Shown here piece after piece: positions 23,745 through 32,889 of a stretch of DNA of 49,418 nucleotides (the stretch's first letter is position 1; each line of letters opens with the position of its first letter). Source of the DNA: an uncultured Collinsella sp. (GTDB lineage: Bacteria > Actinomycetota > Coriobacteriia > Coriobacteriales > Coriobacteriaceae); contig UQXC01000008.1 in assembly GCA_900544995.1 (NCBI GenBank), positions 1 to 49,418 of the forward strand, in the 5' to 3' direction. Both the position numbers and the translations under genes were made by a program. Below the pieces are notes generated by a model. That model did not search any database and had not been told where the DNA came from. It worked only from the letters and a program-made list of their open reading frames with translations.

Positions 23745-25229
23745 CTACAGGCAGACTCCGTCCTTCCAGATGCTGATCTCGTGACAGCCGCGACGCTCGG
23801 CGCTGGTAAGCTTGCCGCTCGCCGTGTCCAGCACCAGCTGATACAGATCGCCGGCAGCCTCATCGAGCGTACGCTCGCCCGTAGCCACCACACCGGCGTT
23901 AAAGTCCATCCAGTTGGCCTTGTGGTCGCACAGGCGCTGGTTGGTGAACACCTTGAGCGTAGGCGCCGGCGCACCAAACGGCGTGCCGCGGCCGGTCGAG
24001 AACAGGATCACGTGGCAGCCGGCAGCCGTCAGGGCCGTGGTGGATACCATGTCGTTGCCCGGACCGCACAACATGTTCAGACCATGCTTGGTAGCCTGAC
24101 CGGCGTACGGCAGCACGTCGACGATGGGGGCAGATCCGCCCTTTTGCACGCAGCCGCAGCTCTTGTCCTCGAGTGTGGTGATGCCGCCATCCTTGTTGCC
24201 GGGGCTCGGGTTCTCGTAGACGACCTCGCCATGGCTAATAAAGTAATCCTTAAAGCCGTTGAGCATGTCGGAGGCGGCGTTAAACACCTGCTCGTCCTCG
24301 CAGCGATCGAGCAGAATGCTCTCGGCGCCAAACATCTCGGGGACCTCGGTAAGCACCGACGTGCCGCCGCGGGCGACGACCATATCGCTCACGCGACCAA
24401 TCGTGGGGTTGGCGGTAATGCCCGAAAGACCGTCAGAGCCGCCACACTTAAGACCAATGACCAGCTCGGAGGCCGGAATGGGCTCACGCTTGGCCTGCTT
24501 GGCGAGATCTGCCAGCTCGGACAGTATCTTGTGCCCCTCGATCTGCTCGTCGGCGACATCCTGACAGGTGAGGAAGCGGACGCGCTCGTGATCAAAGTCA
24601 CCGAGCTCGTCGAGTACCTGCTGATGCGTGCAGTTCTCGCAACCGAGCGACAGGAACAGCACGCCCGCTGCATTGGGGTGACGCGAGAGTGCCACCAGCA
24701 GGCGACGCGTCTGGGCGTGATCGGCGCCGGTCTGCGAGCAGCCAAAGGGATGCGGGAAGTAGTAGACGCCCTCGAGCGAGCCCTCGACCAGATCCTGAGC
24801 CTGCTCACACATGGCACGCGCGACTTCGTTGACGCAGCCGACCGTGGGGATGATCCACAGCTCGTTGCGCGTCGCGGCACGACCGTCGGCGCGGCGGAAC
24901 CCCATAAAGGCCTCGGGCTCAACGGGATCCACGACCGGATGCGTGGGATTGTAGGTGTACTCGACCTCGCCCGAAAGGTTGGTCTTGACGTTATGTGTAT
25001 GAAGCCACTGACCGGGCTGGACATCGCCCGTCACGTGACCGATAGGAAGGCCGTACTTGATGACGTCCTCCCCCGCAGCAATCGAGCGCACGGCCATCTT
25101 ATGACCCTGCGGAATATCCTCCGCGGCCACGACCTCGCCCACCCCGGGAACCGCGACGGCGGTGCCCTTGGTAAGCGGCGACAGCGCGACGATCACGTTG
25201 TCGGCCGGATTGATCTGGATAGTGTTCAT
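23745..25229 (-). CDS. uxaA: Altronate dehydratase
   Basis: A 494-residue full-length UxaA. The N-terminal SAF domain (about 1-90) is followed by the UxaA catalytic region, with GCVNEVAR, PHPFGCSQTG, SLGCENC, GLKCGGSDGLSGITANP and KSCGCVQKGG, all typical. It dehydrates D-altronate to 2-keto-3-deoxygluconate, the third step of galacturonate catabolism. It is the last gene of a minus-strand uxaC-uxaB-uxaA operon, 81 nt after uxaB. The spacer contains a short GC hairpin around 25269-25291. TAGGA lies about 9 nt before the ATG. Confidence 0.96.
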   Translation of the reverse strand: MNTIQINPADNVIVALSPLTKGTAVAVPGVGEVVAAEDIPQGHKMAVRSIAAGEDVIKYGLPIGHVTGDVQPGQWLHTHNVKTNLSGEVEYTYNPTHPVVDPVEPEAFMGFRRADGRAATRNELWIIPTVGCVNEVARAMCEQAQDLVEGSLEGVYYFPHPFGCSQTGADHAQTRRLLVALSRHPNAAGVLFLSLGCENCTHQQVLDELGDFDHERVRFLTCQDVADEQIEGHKILSELADLAKQAKREPIPASELVIGLKCGGSDGLSGITANPTIGRVSDMVVARGGTSVLTEVPEMFGAESILLDRCEDEQVFNAASDMLNGFKDYFISHGEVVYENPSPGNKDGGITTLEDKSCGCVQKGGSAPIVDVLPYAGQATKHGLNMLCGPGNDMVSTTALTAAGCHVILFSTGRGTPFGAPAPTLKVFTNQRLCDHKANWMDFNAGVVATGERTLDEAAGDLYQLVLDTASGKLTSAERRGCHEISIWKDGVCL

Positions 25230-25310
25230 TACAAATGGTCCTAACCCTACAGGTTGAGCAGAAGTCGAAGCGCGGGCATGCCGTCCCGCGCCCGCGTCTG
25301 CGCCGGAAAT

Positions 25311-26825
25311 TTACGCCTGAGCGTTGGCGAAGGCCTGCTTGGCGCCCTCGGCACGCACGACGGCGAGCGCGCTGACGACAAACTCCTCAAGACCTGCGAT
25401 CTGCGTAAGGTCCTCACCCCACATCTGCTCGTTGGTGAGCACGTCGTGCACCAGTTGGGCATCGTCGGCGCCGGCATGGGCAGCGTAGAAATCGAGTACG
25501 AAGGCATCGTCCTGAGCGGTGTACTCGGTGCCGTCGGAGCGACGCAGGTGCAGGCCGTCGCCCTCGCGGGACACGAGCTCCTGCGTGTAAAAGGAGATGA
25601 GCGTAGCGAGGCTCGTCGCCAGGCACTTGGGCAGGTTGCCGGTCTCGGCAACGTAGTCCTTGAGCGTGGGCAGGTCGCGAGCGCGCCACTTAGCCGTGGA
25701 GTTGAGGCAGATGGAGAGCAGCGCATGATCAATAAACGGGTTGTCGAAGCGGTTTTCGACGGCGGCGGCAAAGGCCTTGCAGTCCTCGACATCCAAGTCG
25801 GCGGCAAGCGTCGGAATGACCTCGTCGTAGAGCATGGTGTTCATGAAGCCGCGAATGGTCTCGTCATGCATGCAGTCGCGCACGATATCAAAGCCGGCAA
25901 CCCAGGAACCCGGAACGAAGGCGGTGTGGGCACCGTTGAGGATGCGGACCTTGCGCTTTTTGTACGGGGTGACGTCGGGAGTCACAAAGACACCCGGAAG
26001 ACCAGCCTTCACAAAGGGAAGCTTCTCGGCAAGCGACTCGTCGCCCTGGATGCCCCACATCTGGAAGGGCTCGCGCACGGCCAGGAAGGGATCCTCGTAG
26101 CCCAGACGCTCGGCAACCGCCGCGGCCTCTTTAGGATCGCGGATGCGGCCGGGGACGATGGTGTCGACGAGCGTGGTGCAGACGGTGCAGTCGTTAGCCA
26201 TCCACTGCGCAAACTCGTCCTCCCAGCCCCAGTCGCTCACATACTGGTTCATGATGCGCAGCAACTCCTCGCCGTTGTGATCGATGAGCTCGCAGGCGAG
26301 GACGATGACGCCCGGCTTACCGGCAGCCCAGCGGGTGTGGAGCACCTGGGCAAGCTTGGCGGGGAAGCTCACAGGTGGCATGTCGTCGGCCTTGCAGGAC
26401 GGGTCATAGGCGATACCGGCCTCGGTGGTGTTGGAGACGATGATCTCTAGGTCGTCGGAGACAGCGACCTCCATCATGGCGCGGTAGTCGTCCTCACGAT
26501 ACGGGTTAAGGCAGCGGCTGCAGGCGCTGATCACGCGGGACTCGTCAACCGTGTTGCCGTTCTCCTTGCCGCGCACCAGCACGGTGTACAGGTCGTCCTG
26601 GGCATTGATACCGTCGGCAAAGCCAAAGGCACCGCTGATGGGCTGCACCATGACGACCTTGCCGTTCCAGCCGGTGGCCTCGTTGCCCATGTCAAAGAAG
26701 CGGTCGACGAAGGCGCGCAGGAAATTGCCCTCGCCAAACTGCAGAACCTTCTCGGGAGCATCCTTGGGCAGCAGATAGCCCTTGTAGCCAATCTTCTCGA
26801 GCGCATCGTAGCTGATGTTCTCCAT
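25311..26825 (-). CDS. uxaB: Tagaturonate reductase (altronate oxidoreductase)
   Basis: A 504-residue member of the mannitol dehydrogenase family. The N-terminal Rossmann region begins QFGEGNFLRAFVDRF, and the C-terminal domain carries KVRILNGAHTAFVPG, containing the conserved Lys-x4-Asn-x2-His catalytic motif. It reduces D-tagaturonate to D-altronate with NADH. Fructuronate reductase (UxuB) is a close relative, but pairing with uxaA and uxaC favours UxaB. AAGGAG lies 9 nt before the ATG. It is the middle gene of the uxaCBA operon, 94 nt after uxaC. Confidence 0.95.
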   Translation of the reverse strand: MENISYDALEKIGYKGYLLPKDAPEKVLQFGEGNFLRAFVDRFFDMGNEATGWNGKVVMVQPISGAFGFADGINAQDDLYTVLVRGKENGNTVDESRVISACSRCLNPYREDDYRAMMEVAVSDDLEIIVSNTTEAGIAYDPSCKADDMPPVSFPAKLAQVLHTRWAAGKPGVIVLACELIDHNGEELLRIMNQYVSDWGWEDEFAQWMANDCTVCTTLVDTIVPGRIRDPKEAAAVAERLGYEDPFLAVREPFQMWGIQGDESLAEKLPFVKAGLPGVFVTPDVTPYKKRKVRILNGAHTAFVPGSWVAGFDIVRDCMHDETIRGFMNTMLYDEVIPTLAADLDVEDCKAFAAAVENRFDNPFIDHALLSICLNSTAKWRARDLPTLKDYVAETGNLPKCLATSLATLISFYTQELVSREGDGLHLRRSDGTEYTAQDDAFVLDFYAAHAGADDAQLVHDVLTNEQMWGEDLTQIAGLEEFVVSALAVVRAEGAKQAFANAQA

Positions 26826-26919
26826 CTATGTGTCTCCTTAGATGTCTGTTAGCGTGCAAGCAAAACGGGGCTCCGCGTGTGGCAACGGCGCCCAGGGTTC
26901 GATGTGATTCGATGCGGGC

Positions 26920-28347
26920 TTAGGCCTCGACGGTGTCCAGGTCAAAGCCAAAATAGCGGACCGCATTGTTGTAGCTGATGTCGCGCACGATACTGCCCAG
27001 CAGCTCCATGTCGGCCGGGTACTTGCCCTGCTCGACCCACTCGCCGATCACGCTGCACAGCACGCGACGGAAGTACTCGTGACGCGGGTAGGACAGGAAG
27101 GAGCGGGAGTCGGTAAGCATGCCCACAAAGTTGCCCAGGACGCCCTCGTTAGCCAGAGCCGTGAGCTGCTCGCGCATACCGACCTCGTTGTCGTTGAACC
27201 ACCAGGCGGAACCGTTCTGGATCTTACCGGCGGTCGGAGCCTCCTGGAAGCAGCCCATGACGGTATCGATCATGGTGTTATCGATGGGGTTCAGGCTGTA
27301 CAGGATGGTCTTGGGCAGGCCGCAGGTCTCCTGGATGGAGTTGAGGAAATCGGCGAGCTGGTCGGACGGCGTGTAGTTGGAGATACAATCGTAGCCGGTA
27401 TCGGGGCCGAGCTTGGCAAACATGGCGCGGTTGTTGTCGCGCTTGCAGCCAAAGTGCAGCTGCATGGCCCAGCCCAGACGGACATACTCGCCGGCAACGA
27501 ACTGCATAAAGGCAGTCTTGTACTTGAGGATCTCTTCCTCGGTAAGCGGCTCAGCAGCCAGACCCTTGGCAAAGATGGCCTCGATCTCGTCGGCGGTAGC
27601 CGGGGCGTACATAACGTAGTCGAGTGCATGGTCGGATGCGCGACATCCCAGCTCGTGAGCAACGTCGTAGCGCTTGGAGATGGCAGACTTCATGCCCTCG
27701 AAGTCGCTGACCTCAACGCCGGCAACCTCGGAGAGGTGCTTGCAGTAGTCGGCAAACTCCTGGCCGCGCTCGATGCGCAGAGCGGCATCGGGGCGCATGG
27801 CGGGAACGACCTGAACGTCAAAGCTGTCATCGGCGGCAATCTTCTTGTGCCACTCAAAGCTGTCGGCGGGGTCGTCGGTGGTGCAGATCATGCGGACGTT
27901 GGACTGCTTGATCAGGTTGCGGCAGGTGAAGCTGGCCTCGGCGAGCTTGGCGTTGGCAAGGTCCCAGACCTCCTGGGCGGTCTTGCCGTTGAGGACGCCC
28001 TCGTAGCCAAAGTAGCGCTTAAGCTCCAGGTGGCTCCACTCAAAGACGGGGTTGCCGACGCAGCGACCCAGGGTCTCGGCCCACTTTTGGAACTTCTCGC
28101 GAGCAGGGGCGTCGCCAGTGATAAAACGCTCGTCGACGCCGTTGGCACGCATCAGGCGCCACTTGTAGTGGTCGCCGCCCAGCCAAACCTCGGTGATGTT
28201 CTCGAAACGCTTGTCCTCCCAGATCTCCTTGGGGGAAATGTGGCAGTGGTAGTCGACGATGGGCATGCCCTCGGCAAAGTTGTGGAACAGCTCCTCACCG
28301 GTCTTGGTGCTCAGCAGGAAATCCTGATCGTCCATAAAGTTTTTCAT
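26920..28347 (-). CDS. uxaC: Glucuronate/galacturonate isomerase
   Basis: A 475-residue UxaC of the amidohydrolase fold, close to the 470 residues of the E. coli enzyme. Metal-binding VDYHCHISPKEI and the later GMLTDSRSFLSYPRHEYFRR are hallmark segments. It isomerises D-galacturonate to D-tagaturonate and D-glucuronate to D-fructuronate. The start at 28347 is chosen for AAGGGG 7 nt upstream; the frame stays open further but runs through the promoter and operators. It is first in the uxaCBA operon, controlled by two perfect LacI-type operators. Confidence 0.97.
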   Translation of the reverse strand: MKNFMDDQDFLLSTKTGEELFHNFAEGMPIVDYHCHISPKEIWEDKRFENITEVWLGGDHYKWRLMRANGVDERFITGDAPAREKFQKWAETLGRCVGNPVFEWSHLELKRYFGYEGVLNGKTAQEVWDLANAKLAEASFTCRNLIKQSNVRMICTTDDPADSFEWHKKIAADDSFDVQVVPAMRPDAALRIERGQEFADYCKHLSEVAGVEVSDFEGMKSAISKRYDVAHELGCRASDHALDYVMYAPATADEIEAIFAKGLAAEPLTEEEILKYKTAFMQFVAGEYVRLGWAMQLHFGCKRDNNRAMFAKLGPDTGYDCISNYTPSDQLADFLNSIQETCGLPKTILYSLNPIDNTMIDTVMGCFQEAPTAGKIQNGSAWWFNDNEVGMREQLTALANEGVLGNFVGMLTDSRSFLSYPRHEYFRRVLCSVIGEWVEQGKYPADMELLGSIVRDISYNNAVRYFGFDLDTVEA

Positions 28348-28400
28348 CAAACAGCCCCTTTGCTGGCAAGGCTGGCGCACGACGCGCTCGTTATCCTTTA

Positions 28401-28414
28401 GGTGAACGTTCACT
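28401..28414. promoter_or_regulatory. Proximal uxaC operator
   Basis: GGTGAACGTTCACT has a perfect 12-bp core. It overlaps the start region of transcription, 38 bp from the distal operator. Confidence 0.8.
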
Positions 28415-28444
28415 ATACTAATCCATTGCAACTCAAAAGGTGAA
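28415..28444 (-). promoter_or_regulatory. Candidate uxaC promoter
   Basis: On the minus strand TTCACC (28444-28439, in the distal operator) is followed after 18 nt by TAGTAT (28420-28415), or after 21 nt by TATAGT. The layout matches the transporter promoter. Confidence 0.5.
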
Positions 28445-28453
28445 CGTTCACCT
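28438..28453. promoter_or_regulatory. Distal uxaC operator
   Basis: AGGTGAACGTTCACCT is a perfect 16-bp palindrome, the strongest example of the pectin operator in the window. Confidence 0.85.
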
Positions 28454-28466
28454 AACCACCATGGGG

Positions 28467-28495
28467 TGAACGGTCGATTTTGTCCGTTCAACGGT
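28467..28495 (-). promoter_or_regulatory. 29-bp direct-repeat motif, uxaC copy
   Basis: In transcription direction it holds CCGTTGA and CCGTTCA 21 bp apart and ends AATCGACCGTTCA. It lies 13 bp upstream of the distal operator. Confidence 0.6.
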
Positions 28496-28586
28496 TGCCG
28501 GAGCTGTGACTTGCATGTATTGCGGACCGGTTGGCGTCCCCGAACACCGAACTTGAGCGCTTTTGCTCAGGTGGGTCATATCCCGC

Positions 28587-28779
28587 CGTGCATTTTTGGG
28601 AGTATTCAGCATCGAAGCGCGCCGCGCGCCGTCCTCGGCGCCCCATTTGATGCGCACATTGCGTCCGATCGGCATAAAAAGTGCCGCCGATGGCGAAATA
28701 CGCCACCGGCGGCACTTAAAACAGTCGTTCTGCGCCTCATTCAGGGCATGCCAATGCTGAATACTCCCAAAAATGCACG
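28587..28779. repeat. Large inverted repeat enclosing a terminator (element C)
   Basis: Perfect 26-bp arms (28587-28612 and 28754-28779; GTGCATTTTTGGGAGTATTC and its complement are the core) enclose 141 nt with a terminator hairpin. GTCCTCGG (28631-28638) and GTTCTGCG (28727-28734) flank the hairpin and resemble motifs in elements A and B. It lies between the lacI stop and the uxaC regulatory region. The remainder of 28496-28586 shows nothing recognisable. Confidence 0.85.
28676..28717 (-). terminator. Terminator of the pectin lacI gene, inside element C
   Basis: A 17-bp stem (28679-28695 with 28701-28717) has one non-Watson-Crick pair, which is a G-U wobble only in minus-strand RNA. Five T residues follow on that strand. 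Confidence 0.88.
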
Positions 28780-28807
28780 TCGCAAGAGGGGGTACCTGCC
28801 CAATCGA

Positions 28808-29887
28808 CTAAATTCCCGCAAGTTCGCAGTAGCGGTCGACGTTGCTGCCAAACACCATCTCGACGGCGCCCTTCTGGACGGGCACCGTCGGGGTCCTTCC
28901 CCACAGCAGATAATCGCCCAGCGTCTTAGCGCCGCGATACGCCAGGCTCGTCGGGTCCTTATAGACAATATTGGTAAAGATACCGCGGCGCAAGGCCAGA
29001 GCACTTTCGGGAAACAGGTCGTTGCCGATCACCATGACCTGACCGGCCTTGCCGGTCGAGACGAGCGCGTCGGCAACCACTTCGGAACCAACGGCAAAAA
29101 CGCTACAGATAAGTTCGGGGGCGTCCGGCGCACTCAAGCGCTTTTCGAGCTCATGCTCGAGTTGTTTGACTTGCGCATGGGCACCTGCAAGATCCTCAAC
29201 CTGCCATGGAATATCACGTTCGCGCAGGTAATTGTGGAAGGCGCGGGCGGTTAGATAGTGCGAATCGGTATATGGGTCGCCTGTCAAAAGGAGCACGCGG
29301 GCGTCGGCCCCAGAAGCATGGACCAGGTTTGCCGCCTGCTCGGCCATAAGGCTGCCTGCCGTCGAATAATCGGCCAAGCTCGCACCCAAACGATTCAAAT
29401 GCGGACGGTCGCCGTCGACAAGCTCAATCGTCACGCCCGCCTCGGCGATCTGCCCCAAAAGCTCAGTCGCACGATCGTCGCCCGGCGCATAGGCGAGCAA
29501 GCCATCAATCTTCTCGCCCACCTGCAGACGCTCGTCGATTTGCTCGAGTGCATCAGCGTAGCCGCCCACGCCAAATTCAACGCGCTCAACCGTAATGCCC
29601 CGGTCGATGACCTCCCGTTCAAAGCGATTGCAGCCTTCCCACAGGTAACGGAAAAAGTACGCTCCCTCGCGCGATGCGCGGGGCAGGCAAAACACCAGAT
29701 TGATATCCTTGCGGCGCAGGCTTGAGGCACTTGTGTTGCGGTGATAGCCCATGGCCTCGGCCTTAGCGTTCACCTTGGCGCGCACGGATTCGCTCACGCC
29801 GGCCTTTCCCGTCAGAGCCTTGTGCACGGTATTGATGGAAACGCCAAGCTCGGAGGCTATGTCCTTCATGGTTACGCGAGCGCTCAT
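28808..29887 (-). CDS. LacI-family regulator, probable pectin/uronate repressor
   Basis: A 359-residue LacI/GalR regulator. The N-terminal helix-turn-helix (about 6-52, MKDIASELGVSINTVHKALT) is followed by a periplasmic-binding-protein-like effector domain. It sits next to uxaCBA, and the repeated palindrome GTGAACGTTCAC with central CG is the type of site this family binds, so it is the best candidate to control dhuD, the transporter, GH105 and uxaC. The effector is probably a uronate or KDG-type intermediate, which is inference. GGAG lies 8 nt before the ATG. No operator is seen before this gene, so autoregulation is not apparent. Confidence 0.88.
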   Translation of the reverse strand: MSARVTMKDIASELGVSINTVHKALTGKAGVSESVRAKVNAKAEAMGYHRNTSASSLRRKDINLVFCLPRASREGAYFFRYLWEGCNRFEREVIDRGITVERVEFGVGGYADALEQIDERLQVGEKIDGLLAYAPGDDRATELLGQIAEAGVTIELVDGDRPHLNRLGASLADYSTAGSLMAEQAANLVHASGADARVLLLTGDPYTDSHYLTARAFHNYLRERDIPWQVEDLAGAHAQVKQLEHELEKRLSAPDAPELICSVFAVGSEVVADALVSTGKAGQVMVIGNDLFPESALALRRGIFTNIVYKDPTSLAYRGAKTLGDYLLWGRTPTVPVQKGAVEMVFGSNVDRYCELAGI

Positions 29888-29983
29888 GCGGTTACTCCGT
29901 TATAGATAAGTTGCCAATTAATAGTCCAGTTAACGATACCCCAAAAATACTCTTCGACTCGCCGTGCTCTCCCTCAAATGCAC

Positions 29984-30018
29984 AAAGCGCCCCGCGAACG
30001 GATGCTCGCGGGGCGCTT
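29984..30018 (-). terminator. Hairpin after the Cys-rich membrane protein gene
   Basis: A perfect 13-bp GC-rich stem (29984-29996 with 30006-30018) lies 14 nt after the stop. The following T-run is short (TTTGTG). Confidence 0.65.
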
Positions 30019-30031
30019 GGATATCTGGACC

Positions 30032-30232
30032 TTATTTGATACCGCGGCCCAAGTCTTCGGCGATTTTGTCCACGCCCTTAAGTGCGGCGCACGTCTTTTT
30101 GTTGGAGCAATGCCCCGTGCAAACGCCACCCTGAGCGCAGTCGGCGCAGGTGCCCTTGCGGTAGACGCGCACGCATACCGCGACAAACGCAACGCCGATA
30201 ACAGCCAGTACAACAATATCGATAGGTGCCAT
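30032..30232 (-). CDS. FeoB-associated Cys-rich membrane protein
   Basis: A 66-residue peptide with one N-terminal membrane helix (about 4-23) and a Cys-rich tail, GTCADCAQGGVCTGHC then KKTC. It matches the small FeoB-associated Cys-rich family found next to feoB in many gut bacteria. The tail may bind Fe2+ or an Fe-S centre near FeoB; the function is not established. GAGGAGG lies 6 nt before the ATG. It is 206 nt downstream of feoB, beyond feoB's terminator, so it may be expressed by readthrough or separately. Confidence 0.85.
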   Translation of the reverse strand: MAPIDIVVLAVIGVAFVAVCVRVYRKGTCADCAQGGVCTGHCSNKKTCAALKGVDKIAEDLGRGIK

Positions 30233-30375
30233 AGCAAGCCTCCTCTAGTTAACCATCACTTACTTTACTCCATTCTCCACCTACCGAATAGGGACAGGTT
30301 TAATTTGGTCAGTTTTATCTGCGGAAACGCCACATCTTACTTCTGGAGCAAAGCAATCTGTCCCCCCCATTGCAT

Positions 30376-30409
30376 CAAAAAGCCCGAGTGTCACTGAGAC
30401 ACCCGGGCT
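30376..30409 (-). terminator. Terminator of the feo operon
   Basis: A 12-bp stem (30381-30392 with 30398-30409) and short loop are followed by a T-run on the minus strand. It lies 30 nt after the feoB stop. Confidence 0.88.
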
Positions 30410-30438
30410 CGTGGAAAGGGGTTGATCCTTATTCGGAC

Positions 30439-32766
30439 TTAGGCGGAAACTGCAGCGGAAGCAGTGTTGGTCTCGTCCTCGTCCGTCCAAGCATACTTGG
30501 GCATAGGACGGAAAATCTGGAAGAGCATCGCGACCAGCAGCACGATAGCCACAACCGTCCAGAAGCCAAACTGCCCAAGGACAAGCAGGTTATAGAACTG
30601 GTTGATGAACAGGCCGATCACCCAAGCGAAGGCGCACTCGTAGCCGAGGGCAATCGCGGTCCACTTGCCGGAATTCATCTGGTTGCGGATGGTACCCATA
30701 GCGGCAAAGCACGGAGCGCACAGCAGGTTGAACGCGCCGAAGGCAACGCAGGCGCCCATGGTGGGGAACATGCCGGCAAACGCGGTCCACAGGCTCGGGT
30801 CGGTCTCGCCCGCGTCGGCGACGGACAGCAGCGAGCCGGCGGTGGCGACAACGTTCTCCTTGGCGACGAGGCCAGAGACAGTCAGCGCGGTTGCCTGCCA
30901 GGTGCTAAAGCCGAGCGGGGCGAAGATCCAAGCGACCAGGTTGCCCAGCATGGCGAGCACGGAGTAGTCCATGAACTCCTCGGGGATGCCGTCCATCGCA
31001 GGCAGGAAGCCAAAGGAGCCGTTGTAGCTACCAAAGTTGGAGAGGAACCACACCACGACGGTAGAGGCGAAGATGATCGTGCCGGCCTTCTTGATAAAGG
31101 CCCAGCAGCGCTCCCACACGTGCAGCGCCCAGGAGCGGATCGCCGGGAAGTGGTAAGCGGGGAGCTCCATGACAAACGGGGTCGGGCGGCCGGCGAAGAG
31201 CTTGGTCTTCTTGAGCATGAGGCCCGAGGCGATGACGGCAAAGACGCCCAGGAAGTAGAAGAGCGGGCTGATCCACGCGGCGGTGGTAGAAGAATCGCCG
31301 ATGATGGAACCCATGAGCAGGGCGATGATCGGCAGCTTAGCGCCACAGGGAATGAACGTGGTGGTCATGACCGTCATGCGGCGGTCCTTCTCGTTCTCGA
31401 TGGTCTTGGTAGCCATGACGCCGGGGACGCCGCAGCCCGAGGACACGAGCATGGGGATGAAGGACTTACCGGACAGGCCAAAGCGGCGGAACACGCGGTC
31501 CATGATGAAGGCGACGCGGGCCATATAGCCGCAGTCCTCCAAGAAGGACAGCATGACGAACAGCAGGAACATCTGCGGGACGAAGCCGAAGATGGCGCCC
31601 AGGCCGCCGACGATGCCGTCGCAGACCAGCGAATCGACCAGGCCACCGTCCTCGGTGCCGCCCGCCACAAGGGCGTCGTGCACCACGGTGGTGATACCCG
31701 GGACATAGGGGCCGTACTGTGCCGGGTCGACCGAGTCGGCATTGTCACCCGCAGCCTCGACGGCCGCGTCGTAGGCGTCGCGACCCTGGCCGAGCACATA
31801 CCAACCGTCGGTACCGAAGAGCTGGTCGTTGGTGAAGTCGGTCACCGTGCCGCCCAAGGTAGAAACGGCGATGTAGTACACGCAGAACATGATGACCACA
31901 AAGATCGGCAGGCCCAGGATACGGTTGGTAACCACGCGGTCAATCTTCTCGGAGGTGCTCATCTTGGCAGGAGCCTTGGTCATGCACTCGTCGATAATGT
32001 GCGCGATGACGCCATAGCGCTCGCCGGTGATGATGGACTCGGCATCGTCGTCGCAATCCTGCTCGCACTGGGCGACCAGCTCCTCCACGCGAGCGGCCTT
32101 CTCCTTGGTGAGGTTGATGAGCTTGCAGGCGTCCGCATCGCGCTCGAACAGCTTGACGGCGTAATAGCGGCGCTTGTTGGCGGAAACGCTCGCCGGCAGG
32201 TTGTTCTCGATGTGCGTCAGGACATCCTCGATGGAGGAGTCGAACTTGTGCTCCGGCACCTGGCCCTTGGAGGCAGCGGACTTCTTAACCTGCTCGAACA
32301 GCTCCGTGATGCCCTTGTTCTTAAGAGCGGAGATCATCATGACCGGGCAGCCGAGCTTCTTGGAGAGCTTGTCCGTGTTGATCTTGTCGCCGTTCTTCTC
32401 GACCAAGTCGGCCATGTTGAGGGCGACGACTACGGGCAGGCCGGTCTCGATAACCTGAAGCGCCAGGTACAGGTTGCGCTCGAGGTTGGTGGCATCGACA
32501 ACCTGGACGACCACATCGGGCTCGCCGCTCATGAGGTAGTCGCGCGAGCACTGCTCCTCGGGGCTGTAGGGGGAAAGCGAGTAGATGCCGGGGAGGTCCG
32601 TAATGGTAACGTTCTTGTCGCTTAGGAGCTTGGCCTCCTTTTTCTCAACCGTGACGCCGGGCCAGTTGCCAACGTAGCCGTTGGCGCCGGTGATCAGGTT
32701 GAAAAGCGTGGTCTTGCCGCAGTTGGGGTTACCCGCCAGCGCGACATGGATCTGAGAATCCGCCAT
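30439..32766 (-). CDS. feoB: Ferrous iron transporter FeoB
   Basis: A 775-residue full-length FeoB. The N-terminal G domain has GNPNCGKTT (G1, about 13-21), DLPG (G3) and NMAD (G4), followed by the helical GDI region. The membrane part holds two Gate domains, with FVPQMFLLFVMLSFLEDCGYMARVAF and LSSGCGVPGVMATKT-type segments. It imports Fe2+ across the inner membrane. AAGGA lies about 6 nt before the ATG. It follows two feoA genes; a DtxR-type palindrome lies in the 123-nt spacer before it. Confidence 0.98.
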   Translation of the reverse strand: MADSQIHVALAGNPNCGKTTLFNLITGANGYVGNWPGVTVEKKEAKLLSDKNVTITDLPGIYSLSPYSPEEQCSRDYLMSGEPDVVVQVVDATNLERNLYLALQVIETGLPVVVALNMADLVEKNGDKINTDKLSKKLGCPVMMISALKNKGITELFEQVKKSAASKGQVPEHKFDSSIEDVLTHIENNLPASVSANKRRYYAVKLFERDADACKLINLTKEKAARVEELVAQCEQDCDDDAESIITGERYGVIAHIIDECMTKAPAKMSTSEKIDRVVTNRILGLPIFVVIMFCVYYIAVSTLGGTVTDFTNDQLFGTDGWYVLGQGRDAYDAAVEAAGDNADSVDPAQYGPYVPGITTVVHDALVAGGTEDGGLVDSLVCDGIVGGLGAIFGFVPQMFLLFVMLSFLEDCGYMARVAFIMDRVFRRFGLSGKSFIPMLVSSGCGVPGVMATKTIENEKDRRMTVMTTTFIPCGAKLPIIALLMGSIIGDSSTTAAWISPLFYFLGVFAVIASGLMLKKTKLFAGRPTPFVMELPAYHFPAIRSWALHVWERCWAFIKKAGTIIFASTVVVWFLSNFGSYNGSFGFLPAMDGIPEEFMDYSVLAMLGNLVAWIFAPLGFSTWQATALTVSGLVAKENVVATAGSLLSVADAGETDPSLWTAFAGMFPTMGACVAFGAFNLLCAPCFAAMGTIRNQMNSGKWTAIALGYECAFAWVIGLFINQFYNLLVLGQFGFWTVVAIVLLVAMLFQIFRPMPKYAWTDEDETNTASAAVSA

Positions 32767-32840
32767 TCAATCCTTCTTCCTTGTGTGCCTGCGCTGCTTT
32801 CTCCGCGCAGGCTGGATAATGTGCTTCAAAGATGCTGCAT

Positions 32841-32863
32841 TAAGTTAGAAAAACCTAACTTTA
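32841..32863. promoter_or_regulatory. Candidate metalloregulator site before feoB
   Basis: Inverted repeat AAGTTAG-AAAAA-CCTAACTT lies in the feoA-feoB spacer. Its AGGTT/TAACC-like composition recalls DtxR/IdeR boxes. The regulator itself is not in the window. Confidence 0.45.
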
Positions 32864-32889
32864 TCTGCAAAAATATGCGCCGCAAGTCC

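Noticed and set aside
28348..28491. N-terminal extension of UxaC by 48 residues
   Set aside because: The extension crosses the promoter and both operators; the shorter form has a good ribosome binding site and normal UxaC length.
30284..30352. GGGACAG/CTGTCCC inverted repeat between feoB and the Cys-rich gene
   Set aside because: Only 7 bp of pairing over a long spacer, not significant on its own.
30370..32625. A 751-codon plus-strand open frame opposite feoB
   Set aside because: Antisense shadow of feoB; low-complexity Gly/His/Asp-rich translation without domains.
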